Positions 1 through 6,569 of a stretch of DNA of 15,305 nucleotides are shown in pieces (position 1 is the first letter of the stretch; each line of letters begins with the position of its first letter). The DNA is taken from positions 1 through 15,305 of the forward strand of contig CBDUVQ010000014.1 of the NCBI GenBank assembly GCA_965370715.1. The letters run 5' to 3'. A program made the translations under genes and the position numbers. The stretch is from JAFCBV01 sp965370715 (GTDB lineage: Archaea; EX4484-52; B79-G9). The notes beneath the pieces were generated by a model, which saw only the letters and a program-made list of their open reading frames with translations, did no database searches and had not been told where the DNA came from.

Positions 1-55
1 GTTTTACTTCTGGTTTTACTTCTGGTTTTACTTCTGGTTTTACTTCTGGTTTTAC
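1..55 (-). repeat. 12-bp tandem repeat coding VKPE in uS3 tail
   Basis: The plus strand shows the unit GTTTTACTTCTG repeated head to tail at least four times up to the window edge. Read on the minus strand in the uS3 frame it gives Val-Lys-Pro-Glu each time. The copies are identical at DNA level, including synonymous positions, which points to recent slippage or expansion rather than old conserved repeats. Confidence 0.9.
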
Positions 56-811
56 AACATCAACTTTCTTCTTTTCAACTTTAGGCTTTGCCTTTCCTTC
101 TTCAGGCGCGCCCTTTTCTTCTGCTTCAGCAGCAGGCGCTTTTACGAGTTCTATTATTGCATCTTTGTTGCCCTTTTCAGGAGTTGCCTTTTCCTCTTCT
201 TCTACCGGCTTTTCAAGGATTGCTTTGAGTCTCTTCTCAACAAGCAAAACATCAGGAAGGGAGTGCATTATGCGAACCTTTATCCCGATAACACCCGGAC
301 GCAGGTTTGCGGTTGTCTGACCGTAATTTGTGCATATATCCCTTGAGTGCCCGCTTTTCTTTAGGTTCCCACGCATGAATTTCTCAGTCCTCTTGCGCGC
401 GCCGGATACTTTTCCTGCAAGGCATACTTCAACGCCGAGTGCCCCTGCACTCATAATGTTCTTAAGCATGATATTTACAACGCGCCTGTACTTGGTTCCG
501 CGCTCAAGAGAGTACGCAATCTGTTTTGCAATAACAACTGCATCGAGGTGCGCGCCCTCTATATTTCCAACCTCAATCTGGGGATTTGAAACCTCAAATC
601 GCGTGCTAATGACCTCTGTTAATTCCTTTATTTTTGCTCCGCTTCTGCCGATAACCATACCGGGGCGGCCTGCGTAAATCATTATTCTTGTGCTAAGGGG
701 TGTCCTTTTTATGACAGAGTGGCTGTAGTCTGCACCTGAAAGGGATTTTTCAAGATAATCCTCGAGCTCCATCTTTCTTGTGCCCTTTGCAATGAACTTT
801 CTCTCAATCAT
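1..811 (-). CDS. rps3: Ribosomal protein uS3 (S3), partial at 3' end
   Basis: Small-subunit protein at the mRNA entry site of the 30S ribosome. The frame starts at ATG 811, and its first four bases (ATGA) overlap the uL22 stop codon, so the two are probably translationally coupled. The first 200 or so residues match archaeal uS3: a KH RNA-binding domain with the GxxG loop (VIGRSG, residues 53-58) and then the conserved stretch around residues 110-190. After about residue 200 the protein becomes a Glu/Lys/Ala/Pro-rich low-complexity tail. From about residue 253 it is a perfect VKPE tetrapeptide repeat (12-bp DNA repeat, at least four copies) that reaches the window edge, so the true C-terminus is not seen. 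At least 270 residues are present; archaeal uS3 is usually shorter. The family call is firm. The role of the tail is unknown. Confidence 0.95.
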   Translation of the reverse strand, partial: MIERKFIAKGTRKMELEDYLEKSLSGADYSHSVIKRTPLSTRIMIYAGRPGMVIGRSGAKIKELTEVISTRFEVSNPQIEVGNIEGAHLDAVVIAKQIAYSLERGTKYRRVVNIMLKNIMSAGALGVEVCLAGKVSGARKRTEKFMRGNLKKSGHSRDICTNYGQTTANLRPGVIGIKVRIMHSLPDVLLVEKRLKAILEKPVEEEEKATPEKGNKDAIIELVKAPAAEAEEKGAPEEGKAKPKVEKKKVDVVKPEVKPEVKPEVKPEVK

Positions 812-1470
812 GCTTTTGCAACCTCTTTCTTTTCAACTTCTTTTTTTACCGGTGCTTTTTCTTTTACAGCAGGCTTGACATCTTTTTGGACAGGCACTGC
901 CTTCACTTCCTTTACAGCCTGCTTTTCAGCATTTGGCTTTGAAACCTTTTTCACAGTTGCTTCAGGCGTTTTTACATCCGGTTTGCTCTTAGCCGGCTTT
1001 GATACTGGCTTTTGCTTTTCAACTGCCTTGACAGCCTTCACTTCTCTCTCTTCAAGCAAAAGAGAAATGTTCGCACTCTTTTTTGACCGCCCGCGAAACG
1101 GCGAGCGCTTGGGTGTTGTGTATGAAGACGCTCTTGTTGCCCACACATTCTTAACATAAAGATTTTTTACTTCAAGGCCCTTGTATTCAGCATTCTTCTC
1201 TGCGCTTTCAAGCAGCTCAATCATCTTTTTGCTCGCATTCACCGGATATGACGCTGCAGCCATGCCGCTTCTGTGCGCCATGTTTGTGTTGAACCTGCCA
1301 AAGGGAACCGGCTTTTTCAGCACCACAACTTCTTCGAGGTATTTTATTGCTGCGCTCGATTTCTTCCCTTTTATGAGCCTGCCAATCTCTCGTGCCTGCT
1401 TGAAGGATATTTTGACTGCCTTTGCGCAGACTTTTGCGCCTGTTTTTTCATCAGATTTCAAAGGATACAT
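808..1470 (-). CDS. rpl22: Ribosomal protein uL22 (L22) with long C-terminal tail
   Basis: Large-subunit protein whose beta hairpin lines the polypeptide exit tunnel. Residues 1-141 look like archaeal uL22, including the segment around residues 63-80 (NMAHRSGMAAASYPVNAS) and the hairpin region with TRASSYTTPKRSPFRGR near residues 112-128. The last 79 or so residues are a Lys/Val/Ala/Pro/Glu-rich extension of low complexity, which is not part of the usual fold. The start at ATG 1470 is supported by GGTG seven bases upstream. The gene lies 11 bases after uS19, and its TGA stop overlaps the uS3 ATG. Identification is firm; the tail's function is not known. Confidence 0.95.
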   Translation of the reverse strand: MYPLKSDEKTGAKVCAKAVKISFKQAREIGRLIKGKKSSAAIKYLEEVVVLKKPVPFGRFNTNMAHRSGMAAASYPVNASKKMIELLESAEKNAEYKGLEVKNLYVKNVWATRASSYTTPKRSPFRGRSKKSANISLLLEEREVKAVKAVEKQKPVSKPAKSKPDVKTPEATVKKVSKPNAEKQAVKEVKAVPVQKDVKPAVKEKAPVKKEVEKKEVAKA

Positions 1471-1481
1471 ATTATTACACC

Positions 1482-1904
1482 TTACTTAAGCGGCACGAAC
1501 TTGCTGGATCTTGTTGCACCGATACCGGGTCCGGAGTGCTTTGGTGCCTTTCTCGTGAGCGAAAACTCTCCGAGCCTGTGGCCCATCATCTCTGGCTGTA
1601 TTTCAACCTGCACGAACTCCTTGCCATTATAAATACCAACTTTTGCTCCCACCATGTCCGGGAACACAACCATGTCGCGGCATTTTGCCTTTATGAATCT
1701 TTTATTGTCTGATTTGACTAACCTTTCATGAAATTTTTTCTCTGCATGCGTAAGCCCTCGCTTAAGCTTTCTTCGCTCCCTGCTTGTTATGAGCTTTAAA
1801 AACTCTTCTTGCGGAAGGGCTAGAACAGTTTCATAGGTCAATCCCCTGAATTTGAACTTTTTGTACTTTGATTCCGCTGCTTCTGAAGTGTTTTCGTCGT
1901 TCAT
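1482..1904 (-). CDS. rps19: Ribosomal protein uS19 (S19)
   Basis: Small-subunit head protein near the A site and the inter-subunit bridges. The 140-residue product has the typical archaeal/eukaryotic S15-like form: an N-terminal helix-rich region (FRGLTYETVLALPQEEF), a basic stretch with SRERRKLKRG, and a conserved core with KAKCRDMVVFPDMVG followed by GHRLGEFSLTRK near the C-terminus. Length is normal for the archaeal family. The start at ATG 1904 has a GAGG Shine-Dalgarno element seven bases upstream and follows the uL2 stop by 9 bases, as expected inside the operon. Confidence 0.96.
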   Translation of the reverse strand: MNDENTSEAAESKYKKFKFRGLTYETVLALPQEEFLKLITSRERRKLKRGLTHAEKKFHERLVKSDNKRFIKAKCRDMVVFPDMVGAKVGIYNGKEFVQVEIQPEMMGHRLGEFSLTRKAPKHSGPGIGATRSSKFVPLK

Positions 1905-1913
1905 AATAATCCT

Positions 1914-2624
1914 CTAACGCTTTCCTTTTCGCCCGGTTGCCTTTGCAGCAATGCTTCCGACCTTTCTTCCTGGCGGAGCGTGCCTGCTGGATGTCTTTGT
2001 GACACCGAGGTTTGAGCCGCCGAACTTGTGGTCAACTGCATTCATTGCGCGGGCGCTTGTTCTCGGGTATAGCTTGCCGCGTGCGCGCATTGCATGGTGC
2101 TTCTTTCCTGCCTTTGCGAACGGCCTTGCCGTCCTGTTTGACCCTGCCGCAACGCCTACTGTAGACCTGCAACGCGAGTCAAGTGTCTTTAGCTTTTTAG
2201 ATGGGAGCTTTATTACTGTCCGGCTCCCTTCATGAGACATTATTATTGCGTACCCTCCGGATGCGCGAACAATCTTTCCGCCGTCCCCTGGTGTGAGTTC
2301 TATATTATATACATATAATCCTGCAGGAACGCTGCCAATAGACCTTACATTTCCTTCTGCAAGCACAGCGTCATCGCCTATGCTTACCTGCCCTTTTACC
2401 TGCATTCCGTGCGCTGCCGGAACAAGGCATTCTATACCATCATCATAAGCGAGTTTTGCAATAGGCGTACTTCTACCAGGATCATTTATCAAATCTGCAA
2501 TAACTCCTTTTGCATTGCCCTTGACAAGCGCCCTGTATCGAACCCTACCGGCATACCTGTGGCTCGGCGCCCTGTATGTCAGAGACCCGTGCCCTCTTGC
2601 CTGCGCAATGATTCGTTTTCCCAT
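1914..2624 (-). CDS. rpl2: Ribosomal protein uL2 (L2)
   Basis: Large-subunit protein that binds 23S rRNA close to the peptidyl transferase centre. The 236-residue product begins MGKRIIAQARGHGS, as in archaeal uL2. It carries the conserved C-terminal region with the loop residues KKHHAMRARGK (around 174-184) and VDHKFGGSNLG (around 197-207), and ends in the usual basic tail. Length is normal. Its ATG follows the uL23 TAG after one base, so the pair is likely coupled. No irregularity is seen. Confidence 0.97.
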   Translation of the reverse strand: MGKRIIAQARGHGSLTYRAPSHRYAGRVRYRALVKGNAKGVIADLINDPGRSTPIAKLAYDDGIECLVPAAHGMQVKGQVSIGDDAVLAEGNVRSIGSVPAGLYVYNIELTPGDGGKIVRASGGYAIIMSHEGSRTVIKLPSKKLKTLDSRCRSTVGVAAGSNRTARPFAKAGKKHHAMRARGKLYPRTSARAMNAVDHKFGGSNLGVTKTSSRHAPPGRKVGSIAAKATGRKGKR

Positions 2625-2625
2625 A

Positions 2626-3132
2626 CTACATCATACCCAGTCTCGTTGCAATATCAGCAGCCGAGTTTTTCTCGTCAAGGCGCACGAACGCCTTTTTCTC
2701 GCCCTTTGTTGTCGAGGTCATGTTGACCTTAACAACTTTTACATTGAACGCGACTTCTATAGCCTCTTTTATCTGCTTTCTTGATGCGCGGTTTTTAACT
2801 ATGAATACCAGCTTGTTCTGGACCTCTATATTTGCTGTTGACTTTTCACTCAGATGAGGAAATTTAAGTATAGTCCACGGATCCATTTTCGGCTGTTTTG
2901 AAACTTCTTTTTTTTCTGCTTTTACAGGAACTTTCTTTTTTTCTACTACTTTTTTTGGCTTTGCTGAAACAGGCGCTGCCTTCTTTTCAACTGTTTTTGG
3001 AGCTGCTTCTTTCTTTGGAGTTTCAATTACGGGTTCTTCTATCTTTTCAGCTGCTTTTGGTACTGCTTCTTTCTTTGTTTCTGCTACAGGCTCTTTTGCA
3101 GCCTCTTTTATTGGTTTTTCTTCAACAGCCAT
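2626..3132 (-). CDS. rpl23: Ribosomal protein uL23 (L23) with long N-terminal extension
   Basis: Large-subunit protein at the tunnel exit, where it docks signal recognition particle and other nascent-chain factors. The core is the last 86 or so residues (from MDPWTILKFPHLSEKS), with the typical VKNRASRKQIKEAIE and VKVVKVN stretches. The first 82 or so residues are Lys/Glu/Ala/Val/Pro-rich and low in complexity, and are not part of the common uL23 fold. I chose ATG 3132 because MAVEEKP follows it and GTGA lies five bases upstream. An in-frame GTG at 3141, overlapping the uL4 stop, is the alternative. A basic extension would probably lie at the ribosome surface near the exit, which is inference. 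Confidence 0.94.
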   Translation of the reverse strand: MAVEEKPIKEAAKEPVAETKKEAVPKAAEKIEEPVIETPKKEAAPKTVEKKAAPVSAKPKKVVEKKKVPVKAEKKEVSKQPKMDPWTILKFPHLSEKSTANIEVQNKLVFIVKNRASRKQIKEAIEVAFNVKVVKVNMTSTTKGEKKAFVRLDEKNSAADIATRLGMM

Positions 3133-3137
3133 AAAAA

Positions 3138-3950
3138 TCACTTCATAAACAGGTTCTCTTTTGAAAGCCTGTCAACAGCGGATGCTGTCCAGACTGTAAG
3201 CCTTCCGGGTTTTGTGCCTGGTGCAAGCATTTCAGCATTAAGCTGGTCTACCTGCACGACATCAACACCCTGTATTGCTTCTGCAGATTTCTTTACAGAC
3301 TCTTTATCGCTTGCAACAACTATCAAAGGGCCGATTTTTTTCTTGTATGGCCTTGCGCGATTTTTGCCGCGCCCTGCACGAATGTTTTTTTCCTTTGTGC
3401 GCACGATTTCGCCTTCAAGGCCCATCTTTTCAAGGGTCTCAAGGATGTCCTTTGTCTTTGGGATTTTCTCAAACGCACCCTCAACAACAAGGGGAAGCGC
3501 AAGCTTCTGGTCAAAAACATGATTTCTCTCTTTTACAGTATCAGGATTCACTGTTGCTGCAATTGCAGAGCGTATTGCAAGGCGCCTTTCCTTGTCATTG
3601 ATTTTCTCGGACCACACTTTCTCTGCCTTTGGCGGATGCGCGCGCCTTCCCTTGACTGCGCCCGGAACAAGCCGTGCTACGCCCGTCATAGCACCTGAGC
3701 CTATGCGAATTCTTTGTATTCTGTGCATGTTCTTGTTTGCCCATGTGCCGTATTTTCGCCTTCGGGCAATGTGCTTTGCACTGGTTCGAAAACCTGCGTC
3801 CGGGTTTGCACCGTATGCCTGCCGTGCATTGCTCTGCATTGCAAGGACAGCGCGCTTTATGACATCCGGTCTGTATTCCTCGCCAAACTGTGCAGGTAGA
3901 GTTACCTCTCCCTTTTTCGAGCCATTAAGAGCATAAATTATTGCTTTCAT
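3138..3950 (-). CDS. rpl4: Ribosomal protein uL4 (L4)
   Basis: Large-subunit protein that reaches into the exit tunnel; in bacteria the homologue also regulates its own operon. The product from ATG 3950 has 270 residues, usual for archaeal uL4 (L4e/L1e form). It has the expected order: N-terminal strand MKAIIYALNG, the AMQSNARQAYGANPDAG region, the tunnel loop with RRRKYGTWANKNMHRIQRIRIGSG split across residues 65-88, the conserved VKGRRAHPPKAEKVW, and a C-terminal half with GRGKNRARPYKKK. An upstream in-frame GTG at 3959 would add three residues and is less likely. It lies 16 bases after uL3. Confidence 0.96.
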   Translation of the reverse strand: MKAIIYALNGSKKGEVTLPAQFGEEYRPDVIKRAVLAMQSNARQAYGANPDAGFRTSAKHIARRRKYGTWANKNMHRIQRIRIGSGAMTGVARLVPGAVKGRRAHPPKAEKVWSEKINDKERRLAIRSAIAATVNPDTVKERNHVFDQKLALPLVVEGAFEKIPKTKDILETLEKMGLEGEIVRTKEKNIRAGRGKNRARPYKKKIGPLIVVASDKESVKKSAEAIQGVDVVQVDQLNAEMLAPGTKPGRLTVWTASAVDRLSKENLFMK

Positions 3951-3966
3951 TTGTAACACACTTTAA

Positions 3967-4944
3967 TCATATCTTAAGCGAAATTATCTGCGGCGATAAA
4001 ACCTTGTCCACATGCGAGCGCAATGCATGGCGCATCCTTATCACTCTTTTTGTCGGGCCCTGTATTGAACCGCGGACCAAAAGATACTGTCCGTTTACAA
4101 GGCCGTATCTCTTCCAACCCTCAGCATTTATTTCCTTTGGGTCTTCTCCAATCTTAAGTATCCTATTGTTGAACTGCGTGCGCTTGTGAAATCCCATTTG
4201 GCCCATCTGCGGGACTCTTGGGCTGACCTTGTGCGGGTGCCACGGCCCAAGATTGCCTGCCTTTCTCGTCAGCTTCTGCGACTTCTTTGCAAGAAGCTTG
4301 ACACCGAATCGCTTTACACTTCCCTGGAATCCTTTTCCGACAGTAACGCCTACAGTATCAATATATTCTCCTTCAGAGAAAACATCTTTTATCGGGATTT
4401 CTTTCCCAATATTCTCTTTTGCATATGCAAACATCTCAGAAACGCTTCCGCCAAGATCTGTTTCGAAAAGCTCTGGCTTTTTCTTGCTTATGCCTGCATT
4501 AACCGGCTGCGTATGAACAATAAGTGTGATTTTTGAGAACTCTTCAAGCTTTTTCTCAAGCTCTGCCATCTTTTTTGAAACATCAGCCTTATTCTTTGGA
4601 AGGTTTGTTTTTCTTGAGAGCTCTTTTTTCTGCTCTTCTGCCCAGACTTCGCTAACTGTATCTTCGCCATATGGATGCTTCCTGTACGCGCGAACACCTG
4701 CTGCATAAAGCGGTGGCGTCTCAATTACAGTTGCAGAAACAACAACCTGCTGGTTGTGGGTTGGAGAGCCTTTCCTGTCGTCAATCATGCGGATTTCGGT
4801 CATTCCGACCTTGTACCCCGCAAAGTCAAGGGGCTTTGCATCTTTGATTACCTTCTTTGAAGATACTCGCGGGTATATGCGCTTTGACCTCTTTCTTGGC
4901 GCAACTGCAAGCGATCCTCTTCTTGGTCGATGAACCGTACCCAT
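3967..4944 (-). CDS. rpl3: Ribosomal protein uL3 (L3), first gene of operon
   Basis: Large-subunit protein near the peptidyl transferase centre and the factor-binding site. The 325-residue product has the archaeal/eukaryotic uL3 form: an N-terminal RPRRGSLAVAPRKR, then DFAGYKVGMT near residue 40, GVTVGKGFQGSVKRFGVK in the middle, and the conserved GNLGPWHPHKVSPRVPQMGQMG around residues 230-251. Archaeal uL3 is usually 330-350 residues, so the length is normal. ATG 4944 has GGAG nine bases upstream. It is the first gene of the operon, behind a leader of about 165 nt with strong predicted stem-loops. Confidence 0.96.
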   Translation of the reverse strand: MGTVHRPRRGSLAVAPRKRSKRIYPRVSSKKVIKDAKPLDFAGYKVGMTEIRMIDDRKGSPTHNQQVVVSATVIETPPLYAAGVRAYRKHPYGEDTVSEVWAEEQKKELSRKTNLPKNKADVSKKMAELEKKLEEFSKITLIVHTQPVNAGISKKKPELFETDLGGSVSEMFAYAKENIGKEIPIKDVFSEGEYIDTVGVTVGKGFQGSVKRFGVKLLAKKSQKLTRKAGNLGPWHPHKVSPRVPQMGQMGFHKRTQFNNRILKIGEDPKEINAEGWKRYGLVNGQYLLVRGSIQGPTKRVIRMRHALRSHVDKVLSPQIISLKI

Positions 4945-5113
4945 TTATTCAGTCTCCAGATAATACATTCTTCTATGTGACAAATCAATCTGAATGCCAG
5001 ATTTGCCCATATAGACCATGTGCCGGCTTTAGCAAAGGTTTGCACATAATCTATCAAACCCTGCAGGTTCTGCAGGATTCCTTCTTCCACTGAAAGAAGT
5101 TTCGAGTTTCGAA
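4945..5113 (-). promoter_or_regulatory. Structured 5' leader of the ribosomal protein operon
   Basis: Read on the minus strand between the inferred transcript start (about 5113) and the uL3 ATG, five stem-loops follow one another. They are TTCGA-AAC-TCGAA (5113-5101); CTTCTTTC-AGT-GGAAGAAG (5099-5081; 8 pairs including one G-T); CCTGCAG-AAC-CTGCAGG (5076-5060; 7 pairs); ATGTGC/GCACAT closing an inner CTTT-GCT-AAAG (5047-5018); and a longer imperfect one with CAAATC/GATTTG inside CTATATG/CACATAG (5014-4973). The first four have three-base loops. I know no named archaeal leader with this shape. Autoregulation by one of the encoded proteins is a plausible but unproven role. Alternatives are chance pairing or a small RNA. 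Confidence 0.55.
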
Positions 5114-5134
5114 CAACGTATATTCACGTGTGAA

Positions 5135-5145
5135 GTATATAAAGG
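5135..5145 (-). promoter_or_regulatory. TATA box of the ribosomal protein operon
   Basis: The minus strand reads CCTTTATATAC, an almost ideal archaeal TATA element. Archaeal transcription usually starts about 25 bases downstream of the box centre, which gives a start near 5113, right at the first leader hairpin. Confidence 0.75.
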
Positions 5146-5217
5146 TTGCTAATGTTTTTTTCCCAAAATACGCTGCCAGAAGATATGTATTTGCCCTAAC
5201 AAGAAAGATATTAAATA

Positions 5218-5700
5218 TTATTCTGAAATGTCAACTTCCGCAAATGGTGTTCCTTTTTCCCAAGACTCATTAAATAAATTATTTGAGTTTTCCATATCAA
5301 GCCAACTTGGTTTTGGCGGATAAAATACGTCTTTTGCGTCACCATCTTCATGTTTTTCTTCAATCCAAATAAAACCATTCTCAGACTCTAACGGCTCTAA
5401 CGGCTTATAGATAAAAATATGGTTTTTAGTTGGAGGCTCCTTTAATATCCGTACATCTGCTCCTAAGCGATATAATCTTTCTAAGCTGTCCCTGTATGTT
5501 TCCTCTGGAGGCATACCTCCCAGAAGCTTAATTGATGCTGTTTCTGTTGTCAATAATCTTTCCAGTTCTTTGTAGAATGGGCTATCGGAGTTCCATCCAG
5601 GAGCATATTGAAACTGATGACTTATTATTTTTATTTCAGACCCGTTTTCTGCATTCTTAAGAACAGGAAGCAATGTCCCAATAATATATCCAGAGGTCAT
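5218..5700 (-). CDS. Unknown 160-aa protein, possible PLD-like fold without HKD
   Basis: I do not recognise this protein with certainty. It has a repeated strand-helix pattern: SEIKIISHQF (strand), a helix around PFYKELERLLTT, IKLLGG (strand), a helix SLERLYRLGADVRILK, then strands HIFIY and GFIWIEE. The order and the phrase 'L-x-LGADVRIL' recall single-domain phospholipase D-like proteins, but no HxK(x4)D motif is visible (the only candidate, NHIFIYK, lacks the lysine two residues after His), so catalysis is doubtful. There is no signal peptide or membrane span. A TTTATAAG box centred about 26 bases before ATG 5700 predicts a leaderless mRNA. It is co-directional with and upstream of the ribosomal operon, but that operon has its own promoter. 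Confidence 0.75.
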   Translation of the reverse strand: MTSGYIIGTLLPVLKNAENGSEIKIISHQFQYAPGWNSDSPFYKELERLLTTETASIKLLGGMPPEETYRDSLERLYRLGADVRILKEPPTKNHIFIYKPLEPLESENGFIWIEEKHEDGDAKDVFYPPKPSWLDMENSNNLFNESWEKGTPFAEVDISE

Positions 5701-5722
5701 CTATTCTTAGTTGATATAAACA

Positions 5723-5730
5723 CTTATAAA
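5723..5730 (-). promoter_or_regulatory. TATA box for the 160-aa gene, leaderless start
   Basis: The minus strand reads TTTATAAG, centred about 26-27 bases upstream of ATG 5700. Transcription would begin at or next to the start codon, and no Shine-Dalgarno motif is present, consistent with a leaderless mRNA. Confidence 0.6.
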
Positions 5731-5875
5731 TGTTGCTTACTGTTGAGTGAATCTTAAATGATACACACCGCTGTCAACATCATACGCCATATTTACCCAT
5801 ACAATAAACTCTTTAACACAAACACTAATAGAAATTGTGCGCACTGTATTCTCGTGGTTGTTCTAGAAATCGCGA

Positions 5876-6094
5876 CTATTCTTTAAGGCGCCACATCATC
5901 TTTCTGCCTGCACCAACATCCGCAACTTCAAGCTCACCCTCAACAACGTTTTGGTCCTTGAGCTTATAGCAGTGTGTGTTCGCAGTTGACCACGATATTT
6001 TCGCGCGCTTTGCAATCTCATAGGTTGATAGCGGACCTTTTGAGTCCTTTAGCATCTTTTGTATGACTGTTCCGACCGGAATGTTTTTTGCCAT
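5876..6094 (-). CDS. Small winged-helix DNA-binding regulator
   Basis: A 72-residue protein that is little more than one winged helix-turn-helix domain. A first helix covers residues 6-17 (PVGTVIQKMLKD). Then comes PLSTYEIAKRAKISWSTANTHCYKLKDQNVV (residues 21-51, given in pieces: the positioning helix STYEIAKRA and the recognition helix WSTANTHCYKL), and a wing with GAGRKMMWRL at residues 61-70. This is a common archaeal layout for small transcription regulators, and the target is unknown. ATG 6094 has a GGGAGAT Shine-Dalgarno element about eight bases upstream. The leader contains four spaced GGAG-like motifs. Candidate TATA boxes lie at 6196-6205 and 6235-6242. Confidence 0.85.
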   Translation of the reverse strand: MAKNIPVGTVIQKMLKDSKGPLSTYEIAKRAKISWSTANTHCYKLKDQNVVEGELEVADVGAGRKMMWRLKE

Positions 6095-6234
6095 GAATTC
6101 ATCTCCCTAAAAGAACTCCTTTTGGTGTTAGCTCCTTGCCAATATCTCCTTAATCAAATATTTTCTAGGTTTATGTTGATATATTGAGATGGAACCCTTT
6201 AAATAGCTTATGCTACCACGTAATAGGCGTAAAT

Positions 6235-6242
6235 TATATAAA
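6235..6242 (-). promoter_or_regulatory. Candidate TATA box between divergent small regulators
   Basis: The minus strand reads TTTATATA, a consensus archaeal TATA element, placing a start near 6213 for the winged-helix gene (leader about 120 nt). A second candidate, TATTTAAAGG at 6196-6205, would give a leader of about 80 nt. I cannot decide between them from sequence alone. Confidence 0.45.
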
Positions 6243-6322
6243 TCCATCGGTTACATGGGCTATTAAGTCTTGTGGATACGAATAAGTTAAAATTAGCATA
6301 AATCGGCTTTACCACTTTATTT

Positions 6323-6508
6323 ATGCCAACAGAGCCAAATAGGCACATACCCACTATAGAGGTCTCCTCAAGCACCAAGAAGAACTTTAAGTCCCTGAAA
6401 GGCAAGATAGAGGTCTTGGAAAACAGGATGATGGACGACAATCTGTTTATGATCCACATCCGGTATCTTGTTGAAAAAGAGTTGAAACTCAATAAGATAG
6501 GGAAATAG
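6323..6508 (+). CDS. Small protein, possible ribbon-helix-helix regulator
   Basis: A 61-residue basic protein that I do not recognise with certainty. A short alternating strand (TIEVSS, residues 11-16) is followed by two amphipathic helices (about residues 17-37 and 39-56, the second with NLFMIHIRYLVEKELKL). This order fits ribbon-helix-helix DNA-binding proteins such as many antitoxins and copy-number regulators, although the first helix is long for that fold. There is no Shine-Dalgarno motif before ATG 6323, and a weak TTAAAATT box sits about 33 bases upstream, so a very short or absent leader is likely. A T6 run directly after the TAG stop looks like a terminator. It diverges from the winged-helix gene and precedes the restriction gene. 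Confidence 0.6.
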   Translation: MPTEPNRHIPTIEVSSSTKKNFKSLKGKIEVLENRMMDDNLFMIHIRYLVEKELKLNKIGK

Positions 6509-6510
6509 GG

Positions 6511-6516
6511 TTTTTT
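6511..6516 (+). terminator. T-run terminator after the 61-aa gene
   Basis: GGG followed by six T residues lies two bases after the TAG stop at 6506-6508. Short T-runs of this kind end transcription in archaea without requiring a hairpin. Confidence 0.5.
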
Positions 6517-6538
6517 GGTGTGTAGAAATGTATTAAAA

Positions 6539-6547
6539 CCATATAAA
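6539..6547 (+). promoter_or_regulatory. TATA box of the restriction-modification gene
   Basis: CATATAAAC is centred about 26 bases upstream of ATG 6570, which predicts transcription starting at the start codon itself (leaderless mRNA). Confidence 0.55.
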
Positions 6548-6569
6548 CACTTGCCTCTAAAGTGATGAT

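Noticed and set aside
4848..5090. Minus-strand GTG-started frame of 80 codons across the uL3 leader and 5' end of uL3
   Set aside because: It overlaps uL3 by about 97 bases, has no good ribosome site, shows no family resemblance and is explained better by the hairpin-rich leader.
5095..5118. GTTCGAAAC in the ribosomal leader as the T-arm of a tRNA gene
   Set aside because: No matching acceptor, D or anticodon arms surround it on either strand; it is part of the first leader hairpin. No tRNA or rRNA gene was found elsewhere in the window.
5758..5886. Plus-strand 42-aa frame with CAHC between the 160-aa and winged-helix genes
   Set aside because: No promoter or ribosome site; it runs into the 3' end of the winged-helix gene; composition looks like chance. 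Nothing else clear is seen in this 175-base gap.
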